In this document: in pieces, positions 33,266 through 43,069 of the stretch
Layout of the letters: each line of letters begins with the position of its first letter
Position numbering within the stretch: the stretch's first letter is position 1
NCBI RefSeq assembly: GCF_023898315.1
Contig: NC_064616.1
Coordinates: forward strand, 542,367,602-542,431,601
DNA: 64,000 bases
From: Schistocerca nitens
Taxonomy: Eukaryota > Arthropoda > Insecta > Orthoptera > Acrididae
Direction of reading: 5' to 3'
Notes under the pieces: model-generated
What the model saw: the letters and a program-made list of their open reading frames with translations, nothing else
What the model was told of the DNA's origin: nothing
The model's database searches: none
Translations under genes and position numbers: made by a program

Positions 33266-33419
33266 TCAGTTAAAAGGATCCCCGCCTACGCAGCGAGGGA
33301 TCTTTGTGCTATTGGCTAAAGCGTATGACGTCAGAGAGAATCAGTTAAAAGGATCCCCGCCTACGCAGCTAGAAACGATCTTTGTGCTATTGGCTAAAGC
33401 GTATGACGTCAGCGAGAAT
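33266..33419. repeat. 75-bp tandem duplication carrying CCAAT and CRE motifs
   Basis: Two adjacent copies begin TCAGTTAAAAGGATCCCCGC at 33266 and 33341. Each ends with ATTGGCTAAAGC (an inverted CCAAT box) followed by TGACGTCA (33326-33333 and 33404-33411), a full CRE palindrome. The arrangement resembles duplicated upstream promoter elements, as in some LTR U3 regions. No transcription start is evident. Confidence 0.8.
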
Positions 33420-33818
33420 ACTAATCGGGGCTCCTCCTCTTGGGCCGCGGAATACTGTCTCTGCAGTTCACGATGCTTTTAACACCAGCATCACAAACAA
33501 TATGTTGTAAAGTGCTGATGCAAATCATTAAGCATCGATCAAAATAATATCCACCTTCAATGATTTAATGTTGAGTGCTAGAATGTCTTACTGTGTTCAT
33601 AAATACAGTAACTCAGGTAGATCACGAAGCATCAACTTGAAGAATTTTCCTCACTGCAAGTTCTTTCCAGTTTACTGTTTTGTCTCGTTCTCCAAATGCC
33701 TTGTTTAAATTTAGGTTCTTGGCCTAACGTAGAGAGAAACCACTTTGTGACGCAATTCTGGGAACTTAGACGTCACTGTAGAAATTATCTTTTGCATTAC
33801 TTTGTCAAACGTAGCACC

Positions 33819-33960
33819 ATGTCACCCAAGAAAACTGCAAAATGTCACTTCAAACGGGTTTAGCTTATTGAACCAGTGAATTGAGGCAGAAACGAGCCTA
33901 CTGCTGGAGATTACGGAGCTGCAGTCATTTCCGGTGATGTAATATGAAGCCACAAGAAGT
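33819..33960 (+). pseudogene. pogo/CENP-B-like N-terminal fragment
   Basis: From ATG at 33819 the frame reads MSPKKTAKCHFKRV, a stop, LIEPVN, a stop, then GRNEPTAGDYGAAV. This loosely fits the N-terminal helix-turn-helix of pogo/CENP-B-type proteins (basic start, FKL.VI......N...A...G). It is short, broken, and without a catalytic domain downstream. Confidence 0.3.
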
Positions 33961-34059
33961 TTCTCTGACACTGAACCCAAGGAACTGTCAATGTGAAACA
34001 GAATCTGGCACCGTGTGAAACACAGTCTAATTCGTTGTTTTATTGCAGAAGAAAACTGG

Positions 34060-34745
34060 TAATTGACTCTGAAAATGAAAATGTGAAGTCATCCACACGA
34101 ATACTAAAGGGATTCCGCAAAATTTCGGTTACACGATAAATGTAAAAGGCTGTAAATTAAAATTCATTTTTGAGACTACAATTACGAATAACTTCAGTTT
34201 GCAACGATCAAATAGCAATAGCGTCGGCAAATTGACAGAATACTTAGCAAATGTGACAAGTCTACTGAGGGACTGCGTACATTATGCCAGTACGTCCTCT
34301 TCTGGAATATTGCTATGTGATGCGGGATCCCCAGCAGACAGATTTGACGGAGGACATCGAAAATGCTCAAAGAAGGGCAGATCGTTTTGTATTATCGCAA
34401 AATAGGGGAGACAGTGCCATGAATATGACACGTGAGTTATGATGGCAGTCTTTCGAACAAAGACGTTTTTCGTAGAGGTAGGATCTTCTCATGAAATATC
34501 AGTCACCATCTTTCTCCTCCGAGTACGAAATTCTTTTCTCTTAGCACCCACCTACGTAGGGAAATGATCATCGCCATAAAATACAAGAAAACAGACGTCG
34601 CAAGGACAGATTTAAATGTTCGTTATTTTCACGCGCTATTTGAGACTGGAATGGTAGAGAAATAGCTTAAAGTTGTTTCGATGAATCCTATGCTGGACAC
34701 TTTAATTGCGAAACGTAGAGTAGTCGTGAGGATGTAGAAGAAGCA
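34060..34745 (+). pseudogene. LINE 3' region, second copy
   Basis: Homologous to the last ~650 bp of the LINE at 945-3350. Shared landmarks are GACATCGAAAATGCTCAAAGA, AGGGGAGACAGTGCC, CCACCTACGTAGG and GAAATGATCATCGCCATAAAA. No reverse transcriptase lies upstream, so it is a 5'-truncated copy. Confidence 0.75.
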
Positions 34746-35399
34746 CATCTGTTAATTTCGACAACATATTTTGAATGCTTGACTTGCAGGACCTTGTTAT
34801 TTCTTTTCAATACGTAATTTTCTCTCCTCAGCAGTTGCGTCCTAATTTTTATCTGTCTATTTCGTGTTTAGCAGTAGCGTCTTTCTCAAAACTACATCTG
34901 TGCTGGTCGACTGATCTAAATTAATTTGTAAAGCTGACAGCGCACTCTTCTCTTTCCACTTCGGCAATCTCTATAAAAAACAATGCAACATTAATTCCAA
35001 AGACGATAGTACGTAGAAACATGTTTCCAAAGAAGCTGAATATCTGGCAATTATATTTACGTTGTCCTTGCTGGTGCTTGCGACAGACTTGGATGCACAT
35101 CCGTACCAACTGGGAATTTTTTCTGATGCAAAGAAACTCACTTTAATTGTCATTTCAAATGAATCGGCGAAAGCTCATTTTCTAATTCCTGTTCATAATC
35201 TACGGAAAAGAAATTATCTCAATAAATACTTGCACTACAGGCATTACCAGGTTCAGTTCTTTTACAGCGTGACACTCATTTGTGCTGTAGTTCTCATATC
35301 TTTAGGAAATCGATGGTAAGAGACATCCGCAATTTTATATGAAACATTTTTGCACTCAGTAGTAGCACAATAATTTCTAATTTTGTTAATATTATGACA
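34746..35399. other. unassigned spacer
   Basis: An 85-codon open frame at 35062-35319 has a hydrophobic end (FFYSVTLICAVVLISLG) but no homology or start context that I recognise. Confidence 0.3.
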
Positions 35400-35400
35400 A

Positions 35401-35550
35401 TTCGATCAGCAAGAAGAATAGCTAATATGAATTTCATTGTATTAATTTAATTCGACCTGCGAGAAGAATAACTAATATGAACTTCATTCTATTAATTTAA
35501 TTCGACCAGCAAGAAGAATAGCTAATATGAACTTCATTCTATTAATATTA
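35401..35550. repeat. three tandem 50-bp repeats
   Basis: Units start TTCGATCAGC (35401), TTCGACCTGC (35451) and TTCGACCAGC (35501). Each continues AAGAAGAATA...CTAATATGA...TTCATT. The period is exactly 50 bp with a few substitutions between units. Confidence 0.95.
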
Positions 35551-35657
35551 TGTGGGGAATTGGAGAATTTGCGTCCATTAACAACGCACTGTAGCGTTTT
35601 TGACACCCGCTTCTCGATTCCGGTATTCCGAACGACTACATGCCGTTTTGTTCAGGA

Positions 35658-35698
35658 CCAATGATATATAAGGGCCCTGTACCGAACTTCTGACGTCA
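35658..35698 (+). promoter_or_regulatory. candidate core promoter (CCAAT, TATA, CRE)
   Basis: CCAAT at 35658, TATATAAG at 35665 and TGACGTCA at 35691 cluster within 41 bp, with a GC-rich stretch after them. The CCAAT box is unusually close to the TATA box, so chance or an LTR origin is possible. Confidence 0.35.
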
Positions 35699-36574
35699 CA
35701 CTAGTCGGCTAATCCGCCACACTTCGTGAACCCGAGGCTCCGTCCAGGGCCGATCGGAAATCAATTTTTAATTGAAAGGTTGTCCAGCAAAGGTCTTAAT
35801 TTTGTCGTATGCTATCGAGAACATCCAAGCACATAACCTCGCATTCAGGAATTACTAAATTCGTCTGAAATAGTTACTCGCTTCCCGCCGGAGATGGTTG
35901 CTGGCACTCATAAGACCTGTAGTGTCACGTGCTGTGACACACGCGCCACTGCCTGTCTTAGTTGTTGGCCTCAGTTTCGCCAGGAGGCTGTGCGAGTAGC
36001 CACTATGGCTTGCACTGGGTCCCGGCAGCTTATTGGTGTGACGTGTGACGCTAGTTGCATAGCTGCTAGGAGATGCTACTGGAGACCTCAGGGCCTTAAT
36101 TGCATTATTCGTTTCGTACTGATTGTGAGTGTGTGTCATTCAGTACACAATGGAACACACAAGTGAAGTGCTGAAATAAATGCGGTCAAAAAAAAAAAAA
36201 AATCTAAAACTGAAATTCGGACGTCCAGAGCATGGAGACCGAGTAAATACATCTCAAGGATGAAATACATGGATTAAAAACAACGGATATCGCAAATAAA
36301 GATGATTCATAAACAGAAAAATCGAAACTCGTATGGCATAAACCTAACTGACTACATTTAGTTGCAAAAACAGAACATCTTTCCATGATGTTTGAAGCAA
36401 CTGAGGAACGACGGAAAACGAAATCAATGGCGGTTTCTATACCTTTATGTAGCTGAAAATTAATGTTTGCTGTCTCATTGCTAGAAGGCGATATAATAAA
36501 CATTTAAAATGTGTGAAATGTACCTGCGTCTATACACTAAAAACACCATAACTAAGTATTAAATTCCGGATATA
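35699..36574. other. unassigned region with AATAAA and A15 tract
   Basis: AATAAA at 36175-36180 is followed after 7 bp by 15 A (36188-36202), as at the 3' end of a reverse-transcribed mRNA. A matching target duplication was not found and the open frames in between are short. The sequence after the A-tract to 36574 shows nothing recognisable. Confidence 0.4.
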
Positions 36575-38587
36575 TGTGCTACCGGCCAAACCTGATTTTA
36601 GGATGAACTCGTTCGTCCTGATACCAAGAGGATGAAACAGTTTAGCCTAGGTCGAATCGGTTTATCCTACTTAGGATTTACATGCTTTAGGATAATCTTC
36701 TACGTTATACTCTGAACTAATTTTGCCTAGTAGGGACGCATGTCGCTGCCTGTACGAACGGGGAAACCCCCAATCATCTTTGGCTCGCCCTAGCGCCTCT
36801 CAACCACTCTTCGCTCGCCCTGTCCTTTGTTTAGAACGGTATGTTACATCGACGAGTGCGCGTGTTAAGTTTCTGTTTGCGTTTAAAAGATTTTATTACA
36901 ATCCTAGTATAATTATTGAGGGGCGTTTCATCACGGATGAGCCTTCGTGTACTAGACAAGCCAATCAAAAGCTGTGGAGAGAAAAGGTTCTGGAGGAAAT
37001 TTTGCTGAGCGAGAACAAAAAGGAATCTCATTATAATGTGTTATCAGTAGACGAATATGCGGATTTGGTTAAACAAGTAGAAAACGCCGAAAAGTTGGAA
37101 AAAGAACACAATTACATAAGAAAAGACTGAAATGATTTGCTGTTTTGAAAATTGGTGTTGTAAAAAAAATTCATTGCGTGGTGTGAAGGGAATATAAAGT
37201 ACTTTGTTCCAGGTGATGAACTTCATGATGTGATTGACGCAGCTCATATAGCTGTAGGTCATGGTGGTCGCGATAGGAAGTTAGCCGAGACATTAAAAAA
37301 ATGCCAATATCACAAAGGAAATGATACGCCTTATTTATCAATGTGTAATGTTTGTCAACAAAAGAAGACTAAGAAGAAAAGAGGACTAATTTCAAAGCGA
37401 ATTCTCCATTCGGAAATGAACAGCAGATGCCTAGCAGATTTGATTGATTTCCAAACATGACCAGACGAGAATTTTAAATGCATTCTAGTTTACCAAGACC
37501 ATCTCACAAAATTTCTTCTCCTTCGTGTATTAACATCAAAGAGGGCTGAGTAAGTGGCTTATCATTTGAATGACATATTCCTAACTGTAGGGGCGTCGTG
37601 CATTCTTCAATCTGATAATGGTAGAGAATTTGTCAATAATGTTACAAGTTAACTCGCAAATCTTTGGTCAGAACTGAAAAATCGAGCTGACGACCCTGGC
37701 AAAAACAATCACCTTACAAAACATTATTCGGAATGAAACCTAGAGTAGGACTATCCACTCCCTCGTTGCCTCAAGATATCATAAATGATATTCAGGATGA
37801 AGATGACCTAAAGTAGACAATCGAAGGTGTCAGCAATACTGTACAGTACGAAGACAGTGATGATTATAACATCGTAAAAATTGACACAAACGATATTCAA
37901 AATGCTAGAAAAATTGCGACAGAAAATGTAATAAAACAAGCTAAAAGAATGAAAGCTTCCCCTGACAAATCCTATCCACCAGCTGACATTGGAAAGAACG
38001 TAACCATACCTATCCCAGATGTAGATAAAGCCATAGGTGACCGTCGAAACATAATTGGAGTAATACTTCAAAAGACTGATGAGGGCCTCTACAAAGCTGG
38101 CACCAAACATGGCGTACTTAAAAAACATTTCAGGTGTAATTTTATTAAAATTTTCCATTACTTTTTCTAATAAAACATTAAAATATATTTGCTTTAAGTT
38201 CTTTTTTATTTTTATAGAACTGATTTCGACGTCTTCATTCTGAAGTTTTTTGATATGGGAGATATTAACCAGCATATTGAAATATCTTTCTGAACTACAG
38301 CCACAAAACATTCTGTTGGATCAAGGCAAGGCTTCGTGAAATGCAGTTGCATGAAAATCTCTACAACTAAAAAATTATTTAGTTTACTTAGAAAAGCTTA
38401 TAGAAGATACAAACTAGGTGAAATTCGTTCAGACTAGGACGTAAGAGTTTATCCTAAAGCATGTAAATTCTAACTGGGATAAACCGATTCGTCCTAGGCT
38501 AAACTGTTTTATCCTATCGGTAACAGGATGAACGACTTTGACTTAGCCGAAACCAGTTCATCCTAAAACCAGGTTTGGCCAGTAACA
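36575..38587 (+). mobile_element. Ginger-like DNA transposon (TIRs plus integrase)
   Basis: A 2,013-bp element with inverted repeats of about 130-150 bp. The left end begins TGTGCTACCGGCCAAACC. The right end is the reverse complement of TGTTACTGGCCAAACC. Both TIRs continue with a series of AGGATRAA / TTYATCCT motifs and share GATTTACATGCTTTAGGATA-like sequence. Inside is a disrupted plus-strand retroviral-type integrase with no reverse transcriptase or gag. TIRs starting TGT around an integrase gene are the defining combination of Ginger transposons. Flanking 4-mers are TATA and TATG, an imperfect duplication. Confidence 0.8.
36888..38168 (+). pseudogene. Ginger-type integrase (KRBA2-like), disrupted
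   Basis: The N-terminal part (FKRFYYNPSI, ending ...HNYIRKD and a TGA at 37128) is followed in the same frame by a zinc-binding HHCC region: HIAVGHGGRDRKLAE and MCNVCQQKKTKKKRGL. The core begins at LADLIDFQ (first catalytic Asp, 37437-37439). ILVYQDHLTKFLLLRVLTSK and LQSDNGREFVNN (second Asp, 37614-37616) follow. The segment with the catalytic Glu is deleted just after LWSELK, with a frame change into YKTLFGMKPRVGLSTPSLPQ. The C-terminal chromatin-like region is PIPDVDKAIGDRRNIIGVIL and GLYKAGTKHGVLKKHF. Several in-frame stops are present. I recognise this domain order from KRBA2-type host proteins derived from Ginger integrases. Confidence 0.8.
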
Positions 38588-38826
38588 TATGCATTCAAAT
38601 ATCGTAAACTAAAAATACATCAACCGTATACTTTCAAGGAACTTATTTGTATCATTATTATGTTAGATTGGGAATAGCAATGCAATATGTCTATCGTTTA
38701 AAAGATAACTTGGTTAATATACGTGTCATTCCATTTTCGCTTCTGCTCACACACTCAGCGGTTAAATGTCAGTCGGATCCTGACTAATCAGCCTCAATAA
38801 GAGTAAATTTATAGATCCTACATTAA

Positions 38827-39717
38827 CCCTTCGGTGGACGCGTTTGCTACAGACAGCCGCAAGATTTAGTTTTGTATTAGTATTGCAGATAGCGCTACAA
38901 TTACGTCCACGTCCAGATACAGATTTGTTGTTCTCAACGGATGTCGCCACATTTGCGCCATTCATGCTTTCAGCAATTAAGTCGCTAATCTTGTTTGAAA
39001 CGTGAGTGTTGCGTTTGCGGTGTGCTTGCCGTTAGGCGTCTTGTGATGTAAGTATTTGCTATAGTTGTGTTTTTCTTTCGCCTCAAGGCAATCTTTCTTT
39101 TATATTAGTATATAATGAATATTCGAATCGAATCACATTTCCCATATATAATTTTCATTACTTTTTACAATCTTGGATATTGATTTGCTACAATATATAA
39201 CTTTTACAAAAACATGTGTATCATTAGATCTCATAAAAGCGTGGAAATGAAGAAAAAGGGGGCATTTGACAGGCACTGTGTAATTGTGCGTCCGTAAGAC
39301 TGTGAGAAAGTCTGCGAGAACAGTCAGAAGAAGAATTACAAGAACTGTCAGATTCGTGTGAATCTGAGTCCGAAGAAGACGTTATTGAAGAAGAATACCA
39401 CAGTCGTGACTCCGAACAATCAACAGAGGAAACAGATGTCCACCTGGTTGAAGGGGGAGACAACAAACAGAGGATTGCCGATTTTACGTAGGAAAAGAAG
39501 AAACTATTTGGATAAGTGAACCGTTTCCTTCATATTTTAAAACAAGCCAAGAACATTGTAACAGTTTTATCAGGTCCAAAAGCAAGTGCTGAAATTACGG
39601 AAAAAGAAATTGATGGGATGATTATTTTTCCTTAGTTTAGAAATATAAAACTAATTGCGGTGCAAAAGCTGCAGCGCGCCCACTCATGGAAGTATGAAAG
39701 GCGTGCCCACCGAAGGG
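38827..39717 (+). mobile_element. piggyBac-like element, internally deleted
   Basis: An 891-bp element with matching termini CCCTTCGGTGGACGCG (left) and the reverse complement of CCCTTCGGTGGGCACGC (right). The left flank is TTAA (38823-38826) and the right flank is GTAA (39718-39721), one change from TTAA, the piggyBac target. Inside, near 39310-39470, the plus frame is strongly acidic (CESESEEDVIEEEYHSRDSE), typical of piggyBac transposase N-termini, followed by KNIVTVLSGPKAS, which resembles the conserved NI...PGP region. The catalytic DDD domain is missing, so it could only move in trans. Confidence 0.75.
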
Positions 39718-39721
39718 GTAA

Positions 39722-40329
39722 TATAGTACATTTTCAATTATGTTTACAATTAAAACTATTCAGAATAGCACCCAACCTCAAAAGCTGGTAATGATGTCTA
39801 CATTTTTCGAGACAAGTCAAATGTGTATCAGGCTGCTAGAGAAGCTACAGAGCTATCCTTAAATGTCATCATGTTCTCACCACCAGCGCCACAAATGAGA
39901 ATGCTAACGGTGTTTTATTCTCATGCGAACTGTCTCCTGGTACTAACACATATAGGTACCAAGTTTGATTGGCATTGCTAGAGGTGTTCCAGAATTATGC
40001 GCTACAAGACACACACTTATTTAAAATTAAAATTGTGGATGTATACTTTATTAGCCGTTTTACTGCAAAGGGAAACTAAAGAAGTATTAGTATGGTTTAC
40101 TGATGACTGATTTCGCTCTTTACCTTGCGAAGTCTTGGTCACACTTCACGTTCACAAACCCTGTGGAATTTTTTTCCAAATATTATTCAGTTGTGGGTTA
40201 AGTTGCGTCGTAGATTGTTATGTAAATTATAAAATCAACAATTTGCATGGCTTTAGGTTTGTACAACCTACCATGGGTGCTTCAGTATTTCTTCGACCAG
40301 GGTGGCATTTATTGGAGCATATGAAATGA
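39722..40329. other. unassigned spacer
   Basis: No recognised feature. Confidence 0.4.
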
Positions 40330-41110
40330 AATCCTCATAACTTCTGAACGGTTTGCGTTAGGACGTTCAATCTGCACAGCTGACCGCGGGGCATAATGGG
40401 AATTAGTATGTGCATGTCTAAGGTTTAGTTTAAGAACGAAGCACACTTTCATTTGGATGGCTTCGTCAATAAGCAAACTTGGCGGATTTGGGGGCCTGAG
40501 AATCCGCATTTCGCAATAGAGAGGTCTCTTCACCATCAGTGGATGACTGTGTGGTGTGCAGTGTCCAGTCATGGAATAACCGGTGCGTTATTACTTGATG
40601 GCACGGTGATTAACAAACGGTACATGAAGGTAATGGAAGATGATTTCATCCCCCTTATGCAAAGTGACTCTGATTTTTTCAAGGTGTGGTTCATGAAAGA
40701 CTGAGCTCGACCCCATCGAAGCAGGAGAGTGTTTGATGTCCTCGAGGAGCACTTTGGGGACAGCATACTGGCTCTGGCGTACACAGAGTCCATTGTCATG
40801 AGCCTCAGTTTTCAGCCATGTTCTCCGGATCTTACCACATGCGACTCCTTTTTGTTGGGCTATATTAAACACAAGGTGTTCAGCAATAACACCAAAACCA
40901 TTGCTGAGCTGAAAAGAGCCATACAGGAGGTCATCGACAGCATCTACGTTCCGACACGTCAGCGGATCTTGCAGAATTTCGCTATTCGTCTGCACCACAT
41001 CATTGCCAATGATGGTAGGCATATCGAACATGTCATAACCTAAATCTGATTTTATTTAGTAACGTCTACATATTGATTAAAGTGTGTGCAAACCGTTCTT
41101 AGTAACTAAT
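40330..41110 (+). mobile_element. mariner-like element, internally deleted
   Basis: GAACGGTTTGC near 40345 is matched by its reverse complement near 41088-41098, marking inverted ends. Between them is the C-terminal half of a transposase. The N-terminal DNA-binding half is missing, because the left terminal region runs within 100 bp into catalytic-domain sequence. Confidence 0.65.
40440..41043 (+). pseudogene. mariner-like transposase C-terminal half, one stop
   Basis: The frame starts AHFHLDGFVNKQTWRIWGPE, then HHQWMTVWCAVSSHGITGAL and MQSDSDFFKVWFMKD, where the Asp is the second catalytic residue. A TGA at 40702-40704 immediately follows. The same frame continues ARPHRSRRVFDVLEEHFG and CSPDLTTCDSFLLGYIKHKV (third catalytic Asp in TTCD) and ends at HIEHVIT before TAA (41041-41043). 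The single stop therefore falls directly after the second catalytic residue. With the N-terminus deleted it cannot be active. Confidence 0.8.
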
Positions 41111-41314
41111 TTACGTTTCTGTTCATTTAGTTCAATAACTGTCAGCCTATACTGCTACGTTTCGCAAGTTTCCACGTAACGGAATCTGCTTGAACATTTT
41201 TCCTCTTGAAGGGGCTTAAACGCATTGCATAACTGGCTTTAGGATTCAGGAACTTTATGTCTTTCACTACTGTGCCAAACAAGTTAGATGCTTTAATTTG
41301 ATTTAGAAATACCA

Positions 41315-41850
41315 CCAACACTGACAAATACAGCCAGTCGGGTAGCTACCAACTTAATTGCAACTGCTGTCAATCTGTTCAAAAATGGTTCAAATGGCTC
41401 TGAGCACTATGGGACTCAACTTCTGAGGTCATTAGTCCCCTAGAACTTAGAACTAGTTAAACCTAACTAACCTAAGGACATCACAAACATCCATGCCCGA
41501 GGCAGGATTCGAACCTGCGACCGTAGCGGTCTTGCGGTTCCAGACTGCAGCGCCTTTAACCGCACGGCCACTCCGGCCGGCCTGTCAATCTGTATATGTG
41601 GGTCAAACATGCAGCAATTTCAGAACCAGTTATACAGAACATCTCAAAGCACTGAAAAGCAATAGCTCACACTCAACTTTCGCAGACCACGTGATAGTAT
41701 ACAATCAGTACCCAACAAACATTGAAACTTTCTAACACATCCTGAAACTACTGGCAGCTTATACCAAAAATTAACTATAGAAGAAAACTATCACATCCAG
41801 AAGTCAGTAGTCCAAGAAAGTACTAAAGGACTACACATTACTGTGCAATG
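41315..41850 (+). pseudogene. Penelope-like element GIY-YIG endonuclease, split by a SINE
   Basis: Before the SINE the frame reads NTDKYSQSGSYQLNCNCCQS. After it, SVYVGQTCSNFRTSYTEHLK, then FADHVIVYNQYPTNIETF and a stop. Joined across the insertion these give GSYQLNC...VYVGQT, matching the GIY...YIG signature of the endonuclease found at the C-terminus of Penelope-like retroelements (Ile to Ser in the first motif). Conserved R/EH and H positions follow. Weaker, stop-broken sequence continues to about 41850. No reverse transcriptase was found upstream, so only the endonuclease end survives. Confidence 0.75.
41379..41581 (-). repeat. tRNA-derived SINE inside the Penelope fragment
   Basis: Full-length minus-strand copy ending in GGCCGGC, flanked by a perfect 12-bp duplication CTGTCAATCTGT at 41367-41378 and 41582-41593. 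Confidence 0.94.
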
Positions 41851-42164
41851 TGGCGGGACATTTAGAGATGCACAATGATGCTGGCGGAAAATTTAAAAAA
41901 AAAAGATAGTAGCCGTAAGAAATTTAAAATTTTTAGCATCCATTAAAATGAATTAGCCAACAAACAGACTATCATTGTGTAGTCGCAAAGTTCAACATTA
42001 TCTGAATATTATTTTTGGCTTCATGTCAAAGAGATATTTGGAATACAACGGTAATTCAATATCACAAAAATTATATCAGTTTCACCTGAATAGTGTACAT
42101 TCGCGGAATGGTCAAAAGTATCTAAATGAACAGAATTCTTTGTAAAAATTGTATTAGCCCATGT
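41851..42164. other. unassigned spacer
   Basis: No recognised feature. Confidence 0.4.
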
Positions 42165-42183
42165 ACACACACACACACACACA

Positions 42184-42228
<45 letters not shown>

Positions 42229-42229
42229 C
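42165..42229. repeat. (AC)n microsatellite
   Basis: About 32 AC units with one interruption (ACATAC). Confidence 0.98.
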
Positions 42230-42268
42230 CACGTTGCATAACATTTCACCTCAGAATTCCATCTCTCT

Positions 42269-42269
42269 G

Positions 42270-42300
<31 letters not shown>

Positions 42301-42330
42301 TCTCTCTCCCTCTCTCTCTGTCCCTCCCTC
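42269..42330. repeat. (CT)n microsatellite
   Basis: CT-rich repeat with CCCTC interruptions, extending more loosely to about 42355. Confidence 0.95.
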
Positions 42331-42355
42331 TCCATCTCTCTCGTTCTCTGTCTCT

Positions 42356-43069
42356 TCCGTTCTACACTTCACTAACTTATGTCAAATATTGTACTACTTT
42401 GTCAGTAAATTTCATCTCACAAGGGGACACACACTAGCATAATTCACGCAAAAGTGTTAAGTAAAAAAATATTTATGTCAGAGACCATACTGCCTTTTTT
42501 GTAAATTTCGTCCCTGTCATGTCAGCTACAGTATTACAGCCAATCAAACTAACAAAGATGCAGTCTGAATTACTTTTCAACAATGGTCAACTACTGGAAG
42601 AGTGCTGGTATTGCTTAACTAACAACTGACGCCTAAAAATGACGGCGGCCCCTTAAAGTAAGTGTCACAATACCTAATGTTATTGGCACTTCGATCTTAG
42701 CCATACTTGAAGCTATTTTACACGTGGAACAAAGAACACACTATAATCACCCGGCATTTTCAGTAATGCAGCACCTCAGTAGCAGCATTTCGGGAAGGAG
42801 GGGTGAGGAGAAAAAAATACATCGTCTTCTACTGTAGAAAAACATAACTGACGTTATTGCCTCACTAAAATAATTTTTTTAACTCGTTTTATATACCTGC
42901 ATTTATGTACCACTGGGGTTCTATCCACCAGCATTACAGTTTCTGACCCTTTAGCAAATCAATCCACACCAAATGTGATACATTTAGAAAAGATCGTTTA
43001 ATCATTATACTTGAACATTAGATTTTCACAATATGCAAGAGGAACTTCACAATGCGTGAAATAGGAAAT
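42356..43069. other. unassigned spacer
   Basis: No recognised feature. Confidence 0.4.

Noticed and set aside
33590-33665. THAP zinc-finger start (MSYCVHKYSNSGRS...NFPHCK)
   Set aside because: The spacing of Cys residues does not fit the C2CH pattern (second Cys is Tyr) and no downstream AVPTIF box is visible.
35401-35550. CRISPR-like array
   Set aside because: The three units are head-to-tail copies over their whole length with no unique spacers, and the sequence is eukaryotic.
37808-38311. 167-codon minus-strand open frame with hydrophobic segments
   Set aside because: It is antisense to the Ginger-like integrase C-terminal region. The plus strand has the conserved motifs; the AT-rich antisense simply yields Phe/Ile-rich sequence.
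42126-42437. 103-codon open frame over the AC and CT microsatellites
   Set aside because: The translation is simple THTHTH and LSLSLS repetition generated by the microsatellites.
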